A DNA stretch of 64,000 nucleotides, taken from assembly GCA_028015205.1 (NCBI GenBank), contig CM051517.1, forward strand, positions 45,023,135-45,087,134, read 5' to 3'. The notes below the pieces were generated by a model that was given only the letters and a program-made list of their open reading frames with translations, was not told the origin of the DNA and did no database searches. Positions 11,476-21,759 of the stretch are shown piece by piece. The position numbers and the translations under genes are program-made. Numbering within the stretch: the first letter of the stretch is position 1; each line of letters starts with the position of its first letter. The stretch is from Mytilisepta virgata. Taxonomy: Eukaryota; Mollusca; Bivalvia; Mytilida; Mytilidae.

Positions 11476-13054
11476 AATGAAATCTACACAGAAAACTTTT
11501 TTTTCTTCAAAATTTAGGGCATCCTATAATTGGAATAAGCAATATTTAGTTTCGTCATAAGAAAACGAAAGATAAATTTAACCTTTGTCTTTCTTGTTCA
11601 TAGACATTATTAAGATTTTCTAGAAAAAACGACTCTCCAGTTTACATGGGACACACAGTTGGTACACGGTTTCAATGTCTAACAGGGTCAGAGTCAACAG
11701 GTGATACTGTTTAATAAGAAACTTACCTTAGTGAAGTACTTGTAACATGAAATCCCTACGTGAAAATGACTATTATTCAGAGATAGCAAATTGATTGTTA
11801 CCAGAAAACGATAAAAAACATTTTAAATTTACAACATTGCTGATTAACCTTACAGCGATTTTTCATCGATTTTGTCTGCTTTTTCTATTCTTTGTGATTA
11901 AAAGTTTGACTCCAGGAATATATTCTACTTAGTGATTGATAAAACGTCCTAATTTTTACATGTATAATTAAGCCATTTTGAATGAATATGTCCGAAAAGA
12001 AAACGAATTAAAACATTTCTGAATAAATGGTTTGGACATGAAGAACAAAGCTGAGCTGTCTAATGCAGCTGTTAACATGACTCCAATTCACGTTAAACTG
12101 TCAGTAAAATTACTTTTCTGATACTGGCTGTGACTCTTGAATATCTAACGTTTCAAGGCACCGTGTGTGCTGATCTTTGACCTTAGGATCCAATAAATAC
12201 ATAATAAGAACATAGTTTTGTAAGCAGGTTTATCTCCAAGGATGGGCTCTTACCCAGCATTACGACTGTAATTATATGATATTGACTGTTGACATAATTT
12301 TCAAATAAATGCTGAATTTATGGTCCGGATACATGTATAACTTTATCCTTTGGCCTAGGCATATATCCTTTAGAAACAGTTGTGTCACTATGAAGCGGAG
12401 TTTATAATTTGGTTGATACGTTTACATGTAGCAAAATGTTGCCTTTGATGATGAACAACGACCATAGTAGTCTAAATACACAAAATGTGGAGCTCCACAC
12501 ACTGTTATAAACGTTTAACGAATTAGACGTTTATTTTCCACAAAGAAGATCTATAATGCTTTTCGATTCTGTAACCATAATTGCTAATTTAAACAGGGCA
12601 GATCTAGGACCACCCATTACGTATGACATTGTTGACTGACTTTCCAAATTACAACACGACAGCCCTCTGATTAGAGATCTGCTCTATCCCTCATCAGGGG
12701 ACACGCTAAGAAACTTGGGATTGGGAACGCTCCATGTGGTTAAAGACAATTCGAAATACTTATAAGTGGCGGTTTGTTCCAAATCAAACTTCAAATTTTC
12801 AAGTTACGTGTAGTCTAAAATTTCAGTTTGAGTCTTTCTATCTGCCATTTATACCGAAATCTTTCGTATTGATATTATTGTTTATTGTTTCTGACTGAAA
12901 TTTGTCGCACTCGATGTTCAAATTAGTAACGTTCCATGTTCGTATGAATAAATTAAATTGCTGCATATACATTTAATTGTATGCATTTCATTTAAGTTTG
13001 GCGAAAACCACAAAAACTAGAGGCTCGAGTGATGAGACTTTATCGCTTATCTGA

Positions 13055-13654
13055 TACCCTTTTCAACGTGTCATATTTGTTCATTTGACTATTGTTTCGG
13101 ATTTTTTTTTCATTTGACCAATTAACAATAAGTAATTGTTCACGGCGGCCATTAGTTGTCCGACCGAGGAGAAATAGCCAAAAAATAAGGTCATATGTTG
13201 AAAACAAGGTTTTATTTTCACATTGGGTCCTACATTGAACTAACTTTAGTGTTTGTGGGCATCTTGTTCCCCGGTAGTTGTCAGACAAAACTAAAAGTTG
13301 ATTATTATTCCCTTTTATAAACGATATAACTCCAAATATTAAGAATTGTTCACGGTGGCCATGTTATTCGTCTGACTGGGATGCATTATCAAACTCTATA
13401 AAGGTCCTTCCATATATGCTTAAAACCAGGTTCAAGTTCAATTGGCTTTTCAGTGTCAGAGGTATAGCTTTTTCTTATTGGACCAATCAGGAATAAGAAT
13501 TGTTCATGGCTGTCATATTAGTTATCTTACCAGTACCAATTATGCGAAATAAATAGAAATTCTTTCCATAGATGCTTTATAGCAAGTTTCAGTTCATTTG
13601 GCCACACAGTTTCAGACAAGATTTTTTTTAAAAATTTGACCAGTGAGAAGTAAA
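13055..13654 (+). repeat. degenerate tandem repeat, left segment
   Basis: Repeated blocks with the core GTTCACGGCGGCCAT.TTAGTTGTC appear near 13138, 13348 and 13500. Each is followed by a CTTCCATA.ATGCTT block, an AGTTCAATTGGC-type block and a TTTGACCA.TGAGAA block. Spacing is roughly 150-210 bp. I recognise this as a repeat type common in bivalve intergenic DNA. It continues at 14154 after a retroelement insertion. Confidence 0.65.
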
Positions 13655-14147
13655 GTCAAGAAATACCAAAGGGATATTCGAAGGAGAGAAAAATCGTAAC
13701 AACTGACAAACTCCGGAGAGCAACGAAGACAAGACCAAAACAATACATGCACTACAGTTAAAAACTAAAAACATATGAACAACATGGACCCCACCAAAAA
13801 ACCGGGGGTAGACTCAGGTGCTCCAGAAGAGTAAGCAGTCTCTGCTTCCTTCAGGACGTCCGCCATGCTGCCCATGTCAAATCCGATATGAGGAAGGGAT
13901 AATATCAATGGAACAGGTCCATTTTAATTTAGGAAACGGTTTTTTCTTATCTGTCAACCAACTCATGATGGCGCCCATAAAACTTTAATAAGGATGACTT
14001 CAGCTTAGGAGCAACGTACCCCTGTCTGAGCAACTTTTCTGTCAAGGAAGTTAATGTTTATGTCACAAGGTCTGGAATAACGTATGAGTTGTGAAATATA
14101 TACTCCATACGCTGGCGCTTCTGGAAAGGATTAATTCACAAATGCAA
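13655..14147 (-). mobile_element. retroelement fragment R1, inserted in the tandem repeat
   Basis: Read on the minus strand, 14125-14060 encodes PAYGVYISQLIRYSRPCD, the hallmark of a reverse-transcriptase-type retroelement C-terminal region abundant in bivalves. The frame then decays (stops and frameshifts). A 3' tail follows with GCTTACTCTTCTGGAGCACC and ends at CCAAAGGGATATTC on the plus strand. The hexamer AGTAAA flanks both sides (13649-13654 and 14148-14153). The surrounding tandem repeat resumes directly after it, so this is a nested insertion of a 5'-truncated copy. Confidence 0.75.
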
Positions 14148-14153
14148 AGTAAA

Positions 14154-14345
14154 GGCTATCCCATAGAAGATTCACACCAAATTTCAGTTAATTTGGTTAT
14201 ATGTTTCAAAGGAGAAGATTTTAGAAATTTGACCAATGAGAAATTGGATTCGTTCATGGCGGCCATGTTAGTTGTCTGACCAGGAAACAATGTGCAAGCT
14301 TGATAGTAGTCCTTCCATAGATGCTTCCTATTAATACTACTAAAA
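14154..14345 (+). repeat. degenerate tandem repeat, right segment
   Basis: This continues the 13055-13654 repeat: TTTGACCAATGAGAAATTGG, GTTCATGGCGGCCATGTTAG, TGTCTGACCAGGAAACAATG, then CCTTCCATAGATGCTTCCTA. The open frames on both strands here are shadows of the repeat. Confidence 0.65.
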
Positions 14346-14503
14346 GAATGAGACAAATTTTTGTTAGCCGGGTTGCCATTTCAACAACAAATGCGACGTG
14401 CGATCTTTATATATCAGAAGTATGAGACCATTGTGCAGTTTAAAACTTTTATCAGTACATACGCAATTGTTTCCGCGTTTTGCTAATTACCCCTAATTAA
14501 TTA

Positions 14504-14692
14504 ATGCGGATCACGAAAACCGATACCGTTCCGGAAGTATACATCACAAGAAGTTTCCGGTATCGACCGAGGAAAAGTTTGTCTAAAGACAGCTCGACAG
14601 AAAACGGTTTAGGATTTCGTTGCGTAAGTGTAAAGAAAAATGCACAAAGGAAAATGAACAATCGTCTTTCTATTCAATCATCTGCACTGTGA
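14504..14692 (+). pseudogene. FGE/SUMF1-like C-terminal remnant
   Basis: The 62-residue frame starts RITK at residue 2 and contains FRYRPRKSLSKDSSTENGLG followed by FRCV at about residues 18-42. This resembles the C-terminal end of the formylglycine-generating-enzyme (sulfatase-modifying factor) fold, where an R-[VI]-x-[KR] stretch is followed by a YR/RYR segment, a (T)x-DSS element and a terminal GFRC(V/A). The glycine-serine pair usual after the first motif is missing, replaced by TDTVPEV. A stop lies two codons upstream of the ATG and no acceptor was found. I therefore read it as a broken remnant or a retained last exon of an FGE-like gene; the similarity is from memory of the motif, not a search. 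Confidence 0.35.
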
Positions 14693-15369
14693 ATTTAAAA
14701 AGCGACCACATGCCCAAAATGAATGAAAATAAAAAAGGCAAATATGCTTGCTTCCCCGTCTTATAAAGAACACTTCACCCAAGGCTCAAGGTTCAAAACA
14801 GTAGTTATCAATTTCAAGTCTGAGGGAATTAAAGTATTTACAGTTTACTTTTGAATACTGTTTCAATATATTACAATAAATTGGTACCAATAAATGATTA
14901 TTATTATAGGGAATAGACTAGTTAATTTAAGTTTATTTAACCGAGAGATTTCAAAGCAGAAGATAAAAATGTGAAAAGTTAATGGACGACGATTAACAAA
15001 CGAACGACGCAAAGTGATGACAAACGACAACATGAAATTAAGCTGGAAAACAAACACATTGAAATTATTGTATTTTAACTTTCTCTGCATGTACAAATTT
15101 ATATTGTGCGTAAAAAGTGACAAATTATGGTCATGATTTGCATGCATTGACAACATAGGATTGTTTTAACAAAATAGGAAAATTATATTGCTTTCTGAAG
15201 ATTGATAGTGATCACATAGTCACTATATAGGTTCAGACATCAGCATTGTGTTAATATAGAATTGCAATAAAATTGATGTCTTTAAACGATTAAATGAATT
15301 GTTTTTCGGTGCATTTATCATATGACATACAAGGACAGACAACTCGTATATTTTGTTCCAATATAATTT
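14693..15369. other. intergenic, nothing recognised
   Basis: AT-rich, with no supported gene or repeat. Open frames on the minus strand (14863-15156) are hydrophobic and AT-driven. Confidence 0.4.
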
Positions 15370-15740
15370 TGACGAAGCGACAAGGCGGTGGAAAAATTCA
15401 GTAAATTCTAAATCCAAGAAAAAGACGACGTCATGAGAATAGAGCACAACAAACAAATGTGACAATGATACATGTGTAACTAAAGGAACAAAACATGTAA
15501 AAAACTAAAAAAAAGCCGTTTAAATCACATGCACGGCAGTAACGAATCAACTGTTAAATGTACACCCAACAGGCTAGAGACTTTGTTACTGTTAAGAAAG
15601 AGGACGTTCACAATCGGAAAATTAAAATCGTCATGTTTGTCATAAAGTTCTGATTTCAATCGCCCATTATTATCTATGTACAAGTACAATTCTAGATACA
15701 AAGAAGTCGGTGTGTCTGTGAATTTCAAGTTCACTGAGAC
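15370..15740 (-). mobile_element. retroelement fragment R2
   Basis: On the minus strand, 15734-15580 encodes YLELYLYIDNNGRLKSELYD and then KHDDFNFPIVNVLFLNSN, a segment that lies just N-terminal to the YGVYISQLIRY motif in this family. The motif follows in another frame as VYI-stop-QLIRYCRACD, so one frameshift and one stop have accumulated. After a deletion, 15500-15400 matches the 3' tail of the copy at 55445 (TTAGTTACACATGTATC, TTGTTTGTTGTGCTCTATTC). The copy is dead and internally deleted. Confidence 0.7.
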
Positions 15741-16222
15741 GTTAATTAGTTTGCACAGCTCTGATTGTCATGCAATGACACAATGGAGTGGTGACGGTTT
15801 CATTCTTAAAATGTAGTAGATCCAAAGTAATCACCTTGGGCAACGTCACAAATGTTAGAAAATGTAAATAGTTTGTTTTTTTATAGATTTTTTTACAGAC
15901 ATATTGTATCTTTTCTCTCGACAATGATTTACTAATAACTACTCATTTAGCTTTTTAACATACAACTACAATGTAATAACATTTCCAAAAATACTCAAAG
16001 ACTTGAAATCGAAAAAGAAGTTGAAGGAATATTTATGACAGCTTTTCGGCAGTCCCGCAAATATTTGAGATAACAAAACAGATATCGATTACAATGTTTA
16101 ATGTTTGAGCCGGAAGTATAATGTTTTATATTAAATAGAAAATGTATCCTATGTATTAAAAAGTTGAGGTTTTAATATCATTTGAAATGTCAGCATATAA
16201 CTTTAAAGCTGATGAACAGTAC
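15741..16222. other. intergenic, nothing recognised
   Basis: AT-rich flank of the minisatellite without recognisable features. Confidence 0.4.
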
Positions 16223-17112
16223 TTCGTCCCGTGGAAGAACAAAGATCGTGATATTAATTGAGAATGTACAATGGAACAACGTGCCGTGGAAGAACAAATA
16301 TTGTGATATTAATGAAGACCAAAGATTACATGTATTAAATTAATTGAGGGTGTTCAATGGTCCATCGTCCCGTGGAACAATATAGATTGTAATATTAATT
16401 GAGAATGTGCAATCGTACAAAGTGCCGTGGAAGAACAAAGATCGTGATATTAATTGAGGATGAACAATGATACATTGTCTATAACGTTCTGTGGAGGAAC
16501 AAAGATTGTGATATTAATTGAGATGAACAATGATACATTGTCTATAACGTTCCGTGGAAGAACAAAGATTGTGATATTAATTGAGGATGAACAATGATAC
16601 ATTGTCTATAACGTTCTGTGGAAGAACAAAGATTGTGATATTAATGAGGATGTACAATGGTACAACGTTCCGTTGAGGAACAAAGACTGTGATATTCATT
16701 GAGGATGTACAATGGCTCAACGTCCCGTGAAAGAACAAAGATTGGGATATTATTTGACAATGTACAATCGTACAACGTGCCGTGGAAGAACAAAGATTGT
16801 GATATATTAATTGAGGATGTACAATGGTACAATGTCCCGTGGAAGAACAGAGATTGAGATATTAATTGAGGATGAACAACGGTACAACGTTCCGTGGAAG
16901 AACAATGATCGTGATAATAATTGAGGATGTACAATGCTACAACGTCCCGTGAAAATACAAAGATTGTGATATTAACAGAGGATGTACAATGGTACGTGTA
17001 CAACATAGCGTGGAAGAACAAAGATTGTGAAATTAATTGAGGATGTACAATGGTACAACGTTCCGTGGAAAAACTAAAAGTGTGAGAACAAAAGATCGTG
17101 ATATTAATTAAG
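16223..17112 (+). repeat. 55-bp minisatellite, about 15 units
   Basis: Units start with GTGGAAGAACAAAGAT (or close variants) at 16231, 16286, 16372, 16427, 16491, 16553, 16618, 16672, 16727, 16782, 16839, 16893, 16949, 17010 and 17064. The common unit is 54-57 bp and includes GTGATATTAATTGAGGATGT followed by ACAATGGTACAACGT.CC. Three consecutive units from 16427 to 16618 are 62-65 bp because of extra CATTGTCTATAACG sequence. The minus-strand 126-residue frame here is just a translation of the repeat (FHGTLYHCTSSINIS periodicity) and is not a gene. Confidence 0.95.
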
Positions 17113-18584
17113 GTTTCTGGAAAATAATTTTGTTAACTAAGATCAATTTTTGATCGAAAGGATATGTTGTGTATTTGTATCCAGACTGTTTTGAAATATG
17201 ACCATACCTTTTAGGAGAACGGATTATACATGTAATTTACATGATATACATGTAAGAAAAAAAACATGACAAGCATGTTTCTTTAACAGGTCTAATGTAC
17301 AAGTTATCTTTAAGGGAAGTACTTCTGTCACTGTTTTATGTTTTATAACTGTAAACTTGCACTTGTATGAAACATTGTACGTGAAAATTGTGGTTAAAAC
17401 TTTTGTTTTTTTACAGGCTTTCATTTATAGATTCCTCTCAGACGTAATGGAAAGAGAAGACTTTGATAGAGATGTTAAAACGTTATCATAGAATATTTAC
17501 ACTCTGACAAGTCATCATCACCTGTTGGATCAAAGACACTCTGATTGAAATATGGTTCGATAATATATCATTCAATGGTTACGATGAGTATCAATTATCT
17601 TAACTCCAAAAATAACATTAAGGATGTATTTGAAATGAATAGTATATTCTTCAGATTTCTTTCTTGTCTGGACAGCACAAGTATTCTGTACATGATCAAT
17701 TATATAATATTAAAGGGTGAATGAATAATTAACATTTCAGACATACAATTCAATACTGCTGCAGCCTCATAACGAGAGTCATAATTAAGATTAGATTATA
17801 TATGCTGCAAAACTTTAAAATATCATGCTTTCATGATGAGAAAATTTCGTCCTAACTGTCATCGTTTTCAAATAGATAGAGAAACAGTGCCTTAACCTGG
17901 TTCAAATATCCATTGTAACACACTAGTATGTGAATCCAAACTGACCAATTGAAGGGAAAAAGCATAAGTTGCAAAACGTTTGCAAGACGAAAACATATAC
18001 GGCAACATAACAAATCTAAAGACAACATATAAAAATTCGCTCTTTCAATACATTCTCTTAGGAAAAACATTTTGAAGATGACAATATGAACATTAGTATT
18101 TATGTTAGACAATCTTGTAATTGGTGAATTTATCGGTCAAGTGTTTGACCAGACAGTATTAATAATTACTCGGGATGACCCAACGACTACAATGGGAGCA
18201 AACTGTGCAACACATGGCATTTATCTGTTTTATATTACATTCAGTAAATACAAACTCTCAAATTCCCTTTCTATTTAAAGAAAAAGATTCGAGGATTTTT
18301 TCCAACTCACCTACAGAGTATACTACAGAGATGTGCTTTCAAACTTTGTTTATTTTCTTCTAAATTGACAAAGTTTGAAGAAAATCGGAATGAGTAACGC
18401 ACATTGTACATGCAGTTAATTATAAGTTGGCATAACTTGTTTCCCAATCCACTATAAATAAATAAGTTTAAACTAAACTAAACTAGTTAATTCCTATAGT
18501 TACAGTTTTAATTTCCCTCTTCTGAAGTTGCAACAATTCGTAACCACCTTCGTACCAAGTCTCTACTTTTCATCCTATTCAAAA
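17113..18584. other. intergenic, nothing firmly supported
   Basis: No recognised repeat. The open frames at 17224-17424, 17852-18112 and 18175-18363 have no recognisable motif and no splice support. Confidence 0.35.
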
Positions 18585-18687
18585 ATGAGTCAAATATGTT
18601 TTCGTCTACCGGTATTTAAAAAAAAATTATGGTTATATCTTTGTAGATCTCTTCTAAATGTGTTGCTTTGTTGTCTTTGTTTTCCAG
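18585..18687 (+). CDS. candidate first exon with signal peptide
   Basis: An ATG in an A-rich context (CAAAAATGA) opens a 34-codon frame: a basic start, then the hydrophobic core LWLYLCRSLLNVLLCCLCFP. That is a plausible ER signal peptide or signal anchor. The frame runs into a consensus donor, CCAG|GTGAGC, at 18688 and leaves one nucleotide over (phase 1), which is common for secreted proteins whose signal peptide sits on its own exon. The exon at 19059 starts in the complementary phase, supporting a two-exon model. Caution: the T-rich end could produce a hydrophobic frame by chance. Confidence 0.35.
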
Positions 18688-19058
18688 GTGAGCAAGTACA
18701 TCTTTTTATCCACCTGATTTACTTTTAAACTATGCACGTTATGCATAGCCTTTCTTACGACCTTTTCGTTCTTTTTTTATCTTTATACTTTTTAATGACC
18801 ATGTGTACATGTATGTTTTGTCTTAAATCATTCTATTGTATTAGTGTGAATCTAAAACAAAGAACAAACTACAGGTAATCGTAATTGTTTGATAAGAAAA
18901 ATTAGTTCACAACTGAATAGTTTTCATTTCAAAGTGGTATGAGATAATTTTACATTATATAATAACTTAACAGTAAAGCTCATTTTTTTAAAACCTATTT
19001 TAATCAGATTAACATTGATATGAAAGCCCTGGTCTTTGGTTGCAATATTTTTCATAAG

Positions 19059-19351
19059 TGAACGTGTCGTCAAACCTCTTTAGAGGTATCAACTACTATC
19101 CGTCTCAACGACAAAATCTACAAGTATCACTTGTAGAATCAAAAGTGACTGATATATGTCGTATACACGTATTTACATGTAAATGTAAAGGTAGTCTTAG
19201 AATTGAAATGCTATGCAAGGCAACACTTCGGGTCAAATTTGAAGATAAAGCTACATACGACTTTGAAAACATAAGACGAACGTTCCACTTAAGATGTGCT
19301 GACGAATACGAACAGAATCAATCAGCCTTCCCTAAAGAAAAGGTAAAAATA
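19059..19351 (+). CDS. candidate second exon, cysteine-containing protein
   Basis: The open frame is bounded upstream by an acceptor (GCAATATTTTTCATAAG ending at 19058) and has an in-frame stop just outside it. It needs two nucleotides to finish a codon, matching the phase-1 donor at 18688. The product includes RGINYYPSQRQNLQVSLVES, then CRIHVFTCKCKGSLRIEMLC and FENIRRTFHLRCADEYEQNQ. Six cysteines and balanced charge look like a folded extracellular or small soluble domain. It ends KEKVKI-stop at 19352-19354, or splices at AAAAG|GTAAAA (19344). I do not recognise the family. Confidence 0.4.
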
Positions 19352-19354
19352 TGA

Positions 19355-20123
19355 AGGGAACACCTACAAAGAGAGAGGATTGTCTTTAATATTTTTTTGA
19401 TTAAAAAATTTATAAACATTCTATGAAACAATGTTTATGTCAAAATGAAAAGATATACGATATGTCAAAGAGACAGAATCCAGTATAAATGCACGTTAGA
19501 AAAGATTTATTACATCTAGTATTCGTTGTGTCATTGTTAAAAGGACCACCATACCATCCCACAAAACTAATATTAATAAGACATCGGAAACAATGATATA
19601 AAAATTTCAAGAAAAGTAACCACAAAAATTCGAGGCAACCACTGAAAATACTGGATCTTAGCTTTGGATAGAAACATATACATGTATATAGGTTGTGTCT
19701 GTATAAGAAGTGCGAAGAAGATAAAATAGTCGATGGACGAGTTCGTTTTGGGCGTTATGTACATGTAATAAGGGACAATTTTGTTTGCTCCGTTTTATTA
19801 AGAAGTATAAAGTTGTCACATATACGTAAAGTTCTAGAATTCCGAATATGCACCCTCGGTTTCAAATACGTCATGGATGTGATAAACACATTCACATATT
19901 GATTGAATGTTGAAATTAGATAGGCTTTTGAAAAAACTACAATTTAGTACGTACAATGTATACATCTGTAAGTTCATTAGTAATGATAAAAAATACACTA
20001 AGTTTTTTAAATCATGTTTACGCGATTCACGGAGACATATTCATTTAGACATACATGTAAATGGTACATCTATACAAAAAATTTACTGAACACATTTGAA
20101 CAAGTCAATAAAATTTCATCTGT
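19355..20123. other. 3' flank shared by two convergent candidate genes
   Basis: This stretch lies between the plus-strand candidate ending near 19354 and the minus-strand gene ending at 20130. A frame at 19693-19902 (CLYKKCEEDKIVDGRVRFGR...) looks mildly protein-like, and an acceptor-like AG precedes it at 19690-19691, but its phase does not fit the upstream donor. TTTATT at about 19505 would be a minus-strand AATAAA, some 620 nt past the stop of the minus-strand gene. Confidence 0.3.
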
Positions 20124-20129
20124 TTGGAA

Positions 20130-20753
20130 TCATGTTGTATTTCTAGTCTGCATTCTGCTTTCTCTCATATCAACTGTTATATGTTTCCCGTATCTATCCA
20201 CTCGAATTTTAGGATTCATCTTTTCTTTTATCGAGTTGAAAAAGTCTGTATCTTCAAGGTTCCCATCAGCAACAAAGTTCGATTTTTCTTGGCATTTTTC
20301 TGTCAATACTTTATGTAGAATTCTATGAACCCTGGCAGGATCTACTTGTCTTATTTTACGTTCAATTTCCTTTTCAAAGTTTCTTCTGTCATATCCTCCG
20401 TGATATATTCTAATTTCTTGTGCAAATCGCCTTGCAGATTTCGGCGACTGAACCCATGGTCGTTTATATCCTCTTTTTTGCAGAGTATCAAACTTTTTTG
20501 CTCTGTAATCTTCGGCTAGAACTTGTTCATATCCTCTTAGTCTCTTTTGAGAATTTTCGGACTTTGTAAACATACGATTAAGCATGTTATTTTTAAATTT
20601 TTCCTCTTTTTCAATGATTTTTTGTACTTTCTGAAGTCTAGCTTCCTCTTCTAAATTTACACGGTTAGCTCTTGCACGGGTCTTTGCAGTGATATCATCC
20701 AATCTTGAAAATGTCACTTTCATATCATAGAAAGGCTTCTTTAGATCTTTCAT
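20130..20753 (-). CDS. basic coiled-coil protein of unknown function, 207 aa
   Basis: This is the longest and most protein-like frame in the window. The sequence is rich in Lys, Arg and Glu. Residues about 20-75 (TAKTRARANRVNLEEEARLQ, then KVQKIIEKEEKFKNNMLNRM) are predicted-looking coiled coil. Residues about 75-150 are strongly basic with aromatic residues (YEQVLAEDYRAKKFDTLQKR, GYKRPW, RIYHGGYDRRNFEKEI), and the C-terminus is polar (KMNPKIRVDRYGKHITVDMR). There is no signal peptide or membrane segment, so a cytoplasmic, nuclear or axonemal protein is likely. The ATG is fixed by an in-frame TAA 6 nt upstream. I recognise no family; a lineage-restricted gene is possible. The ORF is free of stops although the neighbouring repeats are decayed, which argues for selection. 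Confidence 0.7.
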   Translation of the reverse strand: MKDLKKPFYDMKVTFSRLDDITAKTRARANRVNLEEEARLQKVQKIIEKEEKFKNNMLNRMFTKSENSQKRLRGYEQVLAEDYRAKKFDTLQKRGYKRPWVQSPKSARRFAQEIRIYHGGYDRRNFEKEIERKIRQVDPARVHRILHKVLTEKCQEKSNFVADGNLEDTDFFNSIKEKMNPKIRVDRYGKHITVDMRESRMQTRNTT

Positions 20754-20823
20754 ATTTTATTTGTCATAAATGAATTCCCATAAAATTGTGCGTCGCGAAC
20801 ATATTGCGTACTTCTGTGTGTGT
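20754..20823 (-). other. 5' untranslated part of the start-codon exon, with splice acceptor
   Basis: Read on the minus strand, TTCTTGCTTTTTGTTTTAG ends at 20824 and is a textbook polypyrimidine tract plus AG acceptor. About 70 nt later the ATG of the 207-residue protein begins. This implies an upstream non-coding exon beyond 20840 and an intron in the leader, into which the LINE remnant at 20880-21752 would fall. The upstream exon was not located. Confidence 0.5.
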
Positions 20824-20879
20824 CTAAAACAAAAAGCAAGAAAAATATATAAAGTCAAATTCAAATTTAAATTACTTTA

Positions 20880-21752
20880 TTGTCTTTAAACACAGTTTGT
20901 GAAACAACAAAAAACAGATTAACAAATACACAATATTGAACATTATAAACACAAAGAGCATCCTCAGTTTCAAAGACTATTTTAAAAAGGAACTGGTGAT
21001 TTTTACTTGCTGGGAGGACGCAGCGTTCAAAATAAAGACAAGTCTTTCTTCATCGGTTAAATTTGTGAAATTTGAATCTTCGGCAATTTCGAAAACTTAT
21101 TGTGGTAATGCTTCATTAAACTTACAATTTAATATGAAATGTTTTTCGTCTTCTATCGTTTCATATGTTTTACACAAACGTTGCTCTCTGGGAATTTTAT
21201 AAAATCTGCCCTTTTCAATTTCTAAATTATGATCACTAATTCTAGACTTCGTGATAAGAATCAAAATTATCCGAAGATAAATAGTATTCTTTGTTTATAG
21301 ATCTTTTTAGTTGTTTATATAAAAACAATTTGTTATTTCCATCTTTTTTCAATTTTGGCTTTATATAAAGTATTGTAACTATCAGAAAAAGCGGTCTTGA
21401 CTTCTAATTTAATTTTTTGAACATCTTTTGTATTATTAACGTTTTCTATTTTGGATTTAGTACCTTCTGGGACAATTTCTTCAGCATATGTATATCATGC
21501 ATAAATATTTTGGGAATGTAATTCCTTAGTTAAATTAAAAGCTTCTTTCAAGAGAGGATTTATGTTTTCAGTATATAGTCTTGCTTGATAGCAAATGGTC
21601 TGTGTAAATATAAATTGTTCCAAAGGTGGTTGTCCTAATTCTGCCCTTACTGCAATATTTGAGGAGCTTTCCTTTGTACACAGAATATATTTACAAAAAT
21701 TTAAATGGACTTTTTCAGTATATGATTTGTAAGATAGCAGCGAAAATCGCAT
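20880..21752 (-). mobile_element. LINE ORF2 C-terminal remnant
   Basis: The minus strand from 21752 encodes KVHLNFCKYILCTKESSSNI followed by AVRAELGQPPL, typical of the region after the reverse transcriptase domain in invertebrate LINE ORF2 proteins. After stops and frameshifts it continues ITKSRISDHNLEIEKGRFYK, IPREQRLC, and IEDEKHFILNC near 21130-21260, the conserved C-terminal cysteine/histidine-containing block. It ends with an A/T-rich 3' end near 20880. The copy is 5'-truncated and inactive. Clade assignment would need an alignment. Confidence 0.75.
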
Positions 21753-21759
21753 ATTAGGG

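Larger units (their letters stand above)
9679..13054. other. intergenic with small structured repeats only
   Basis: No supported gene. Two local structures lie within it and are listed separately: an inverted repeat at 11195-11264 and a 92-bp tandem duplication from 11294. The remainder is AT-rich without recognisable features. Confidence 0.4.

Noticed and set aside
12690..12715. Minus-strand CCTGATGAGGG as a second hammerhead core
   Set aside because: No GAAA element or pairing partners at the required positions.
16209..16240. Plus-strand CTGATGAAC before the minisatellite as a hammerhead core
   Set aside because: No stem II closing on GAA and no stem I partner.
16641..17021. 126-codon minus-strand frame with periodic FHGTLYHCTSS-type peptide
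   Set aside because: It is the translation of the 55-bp minisatellite; the period follows the DNA repeat and units of unequal length break the frame on either side.
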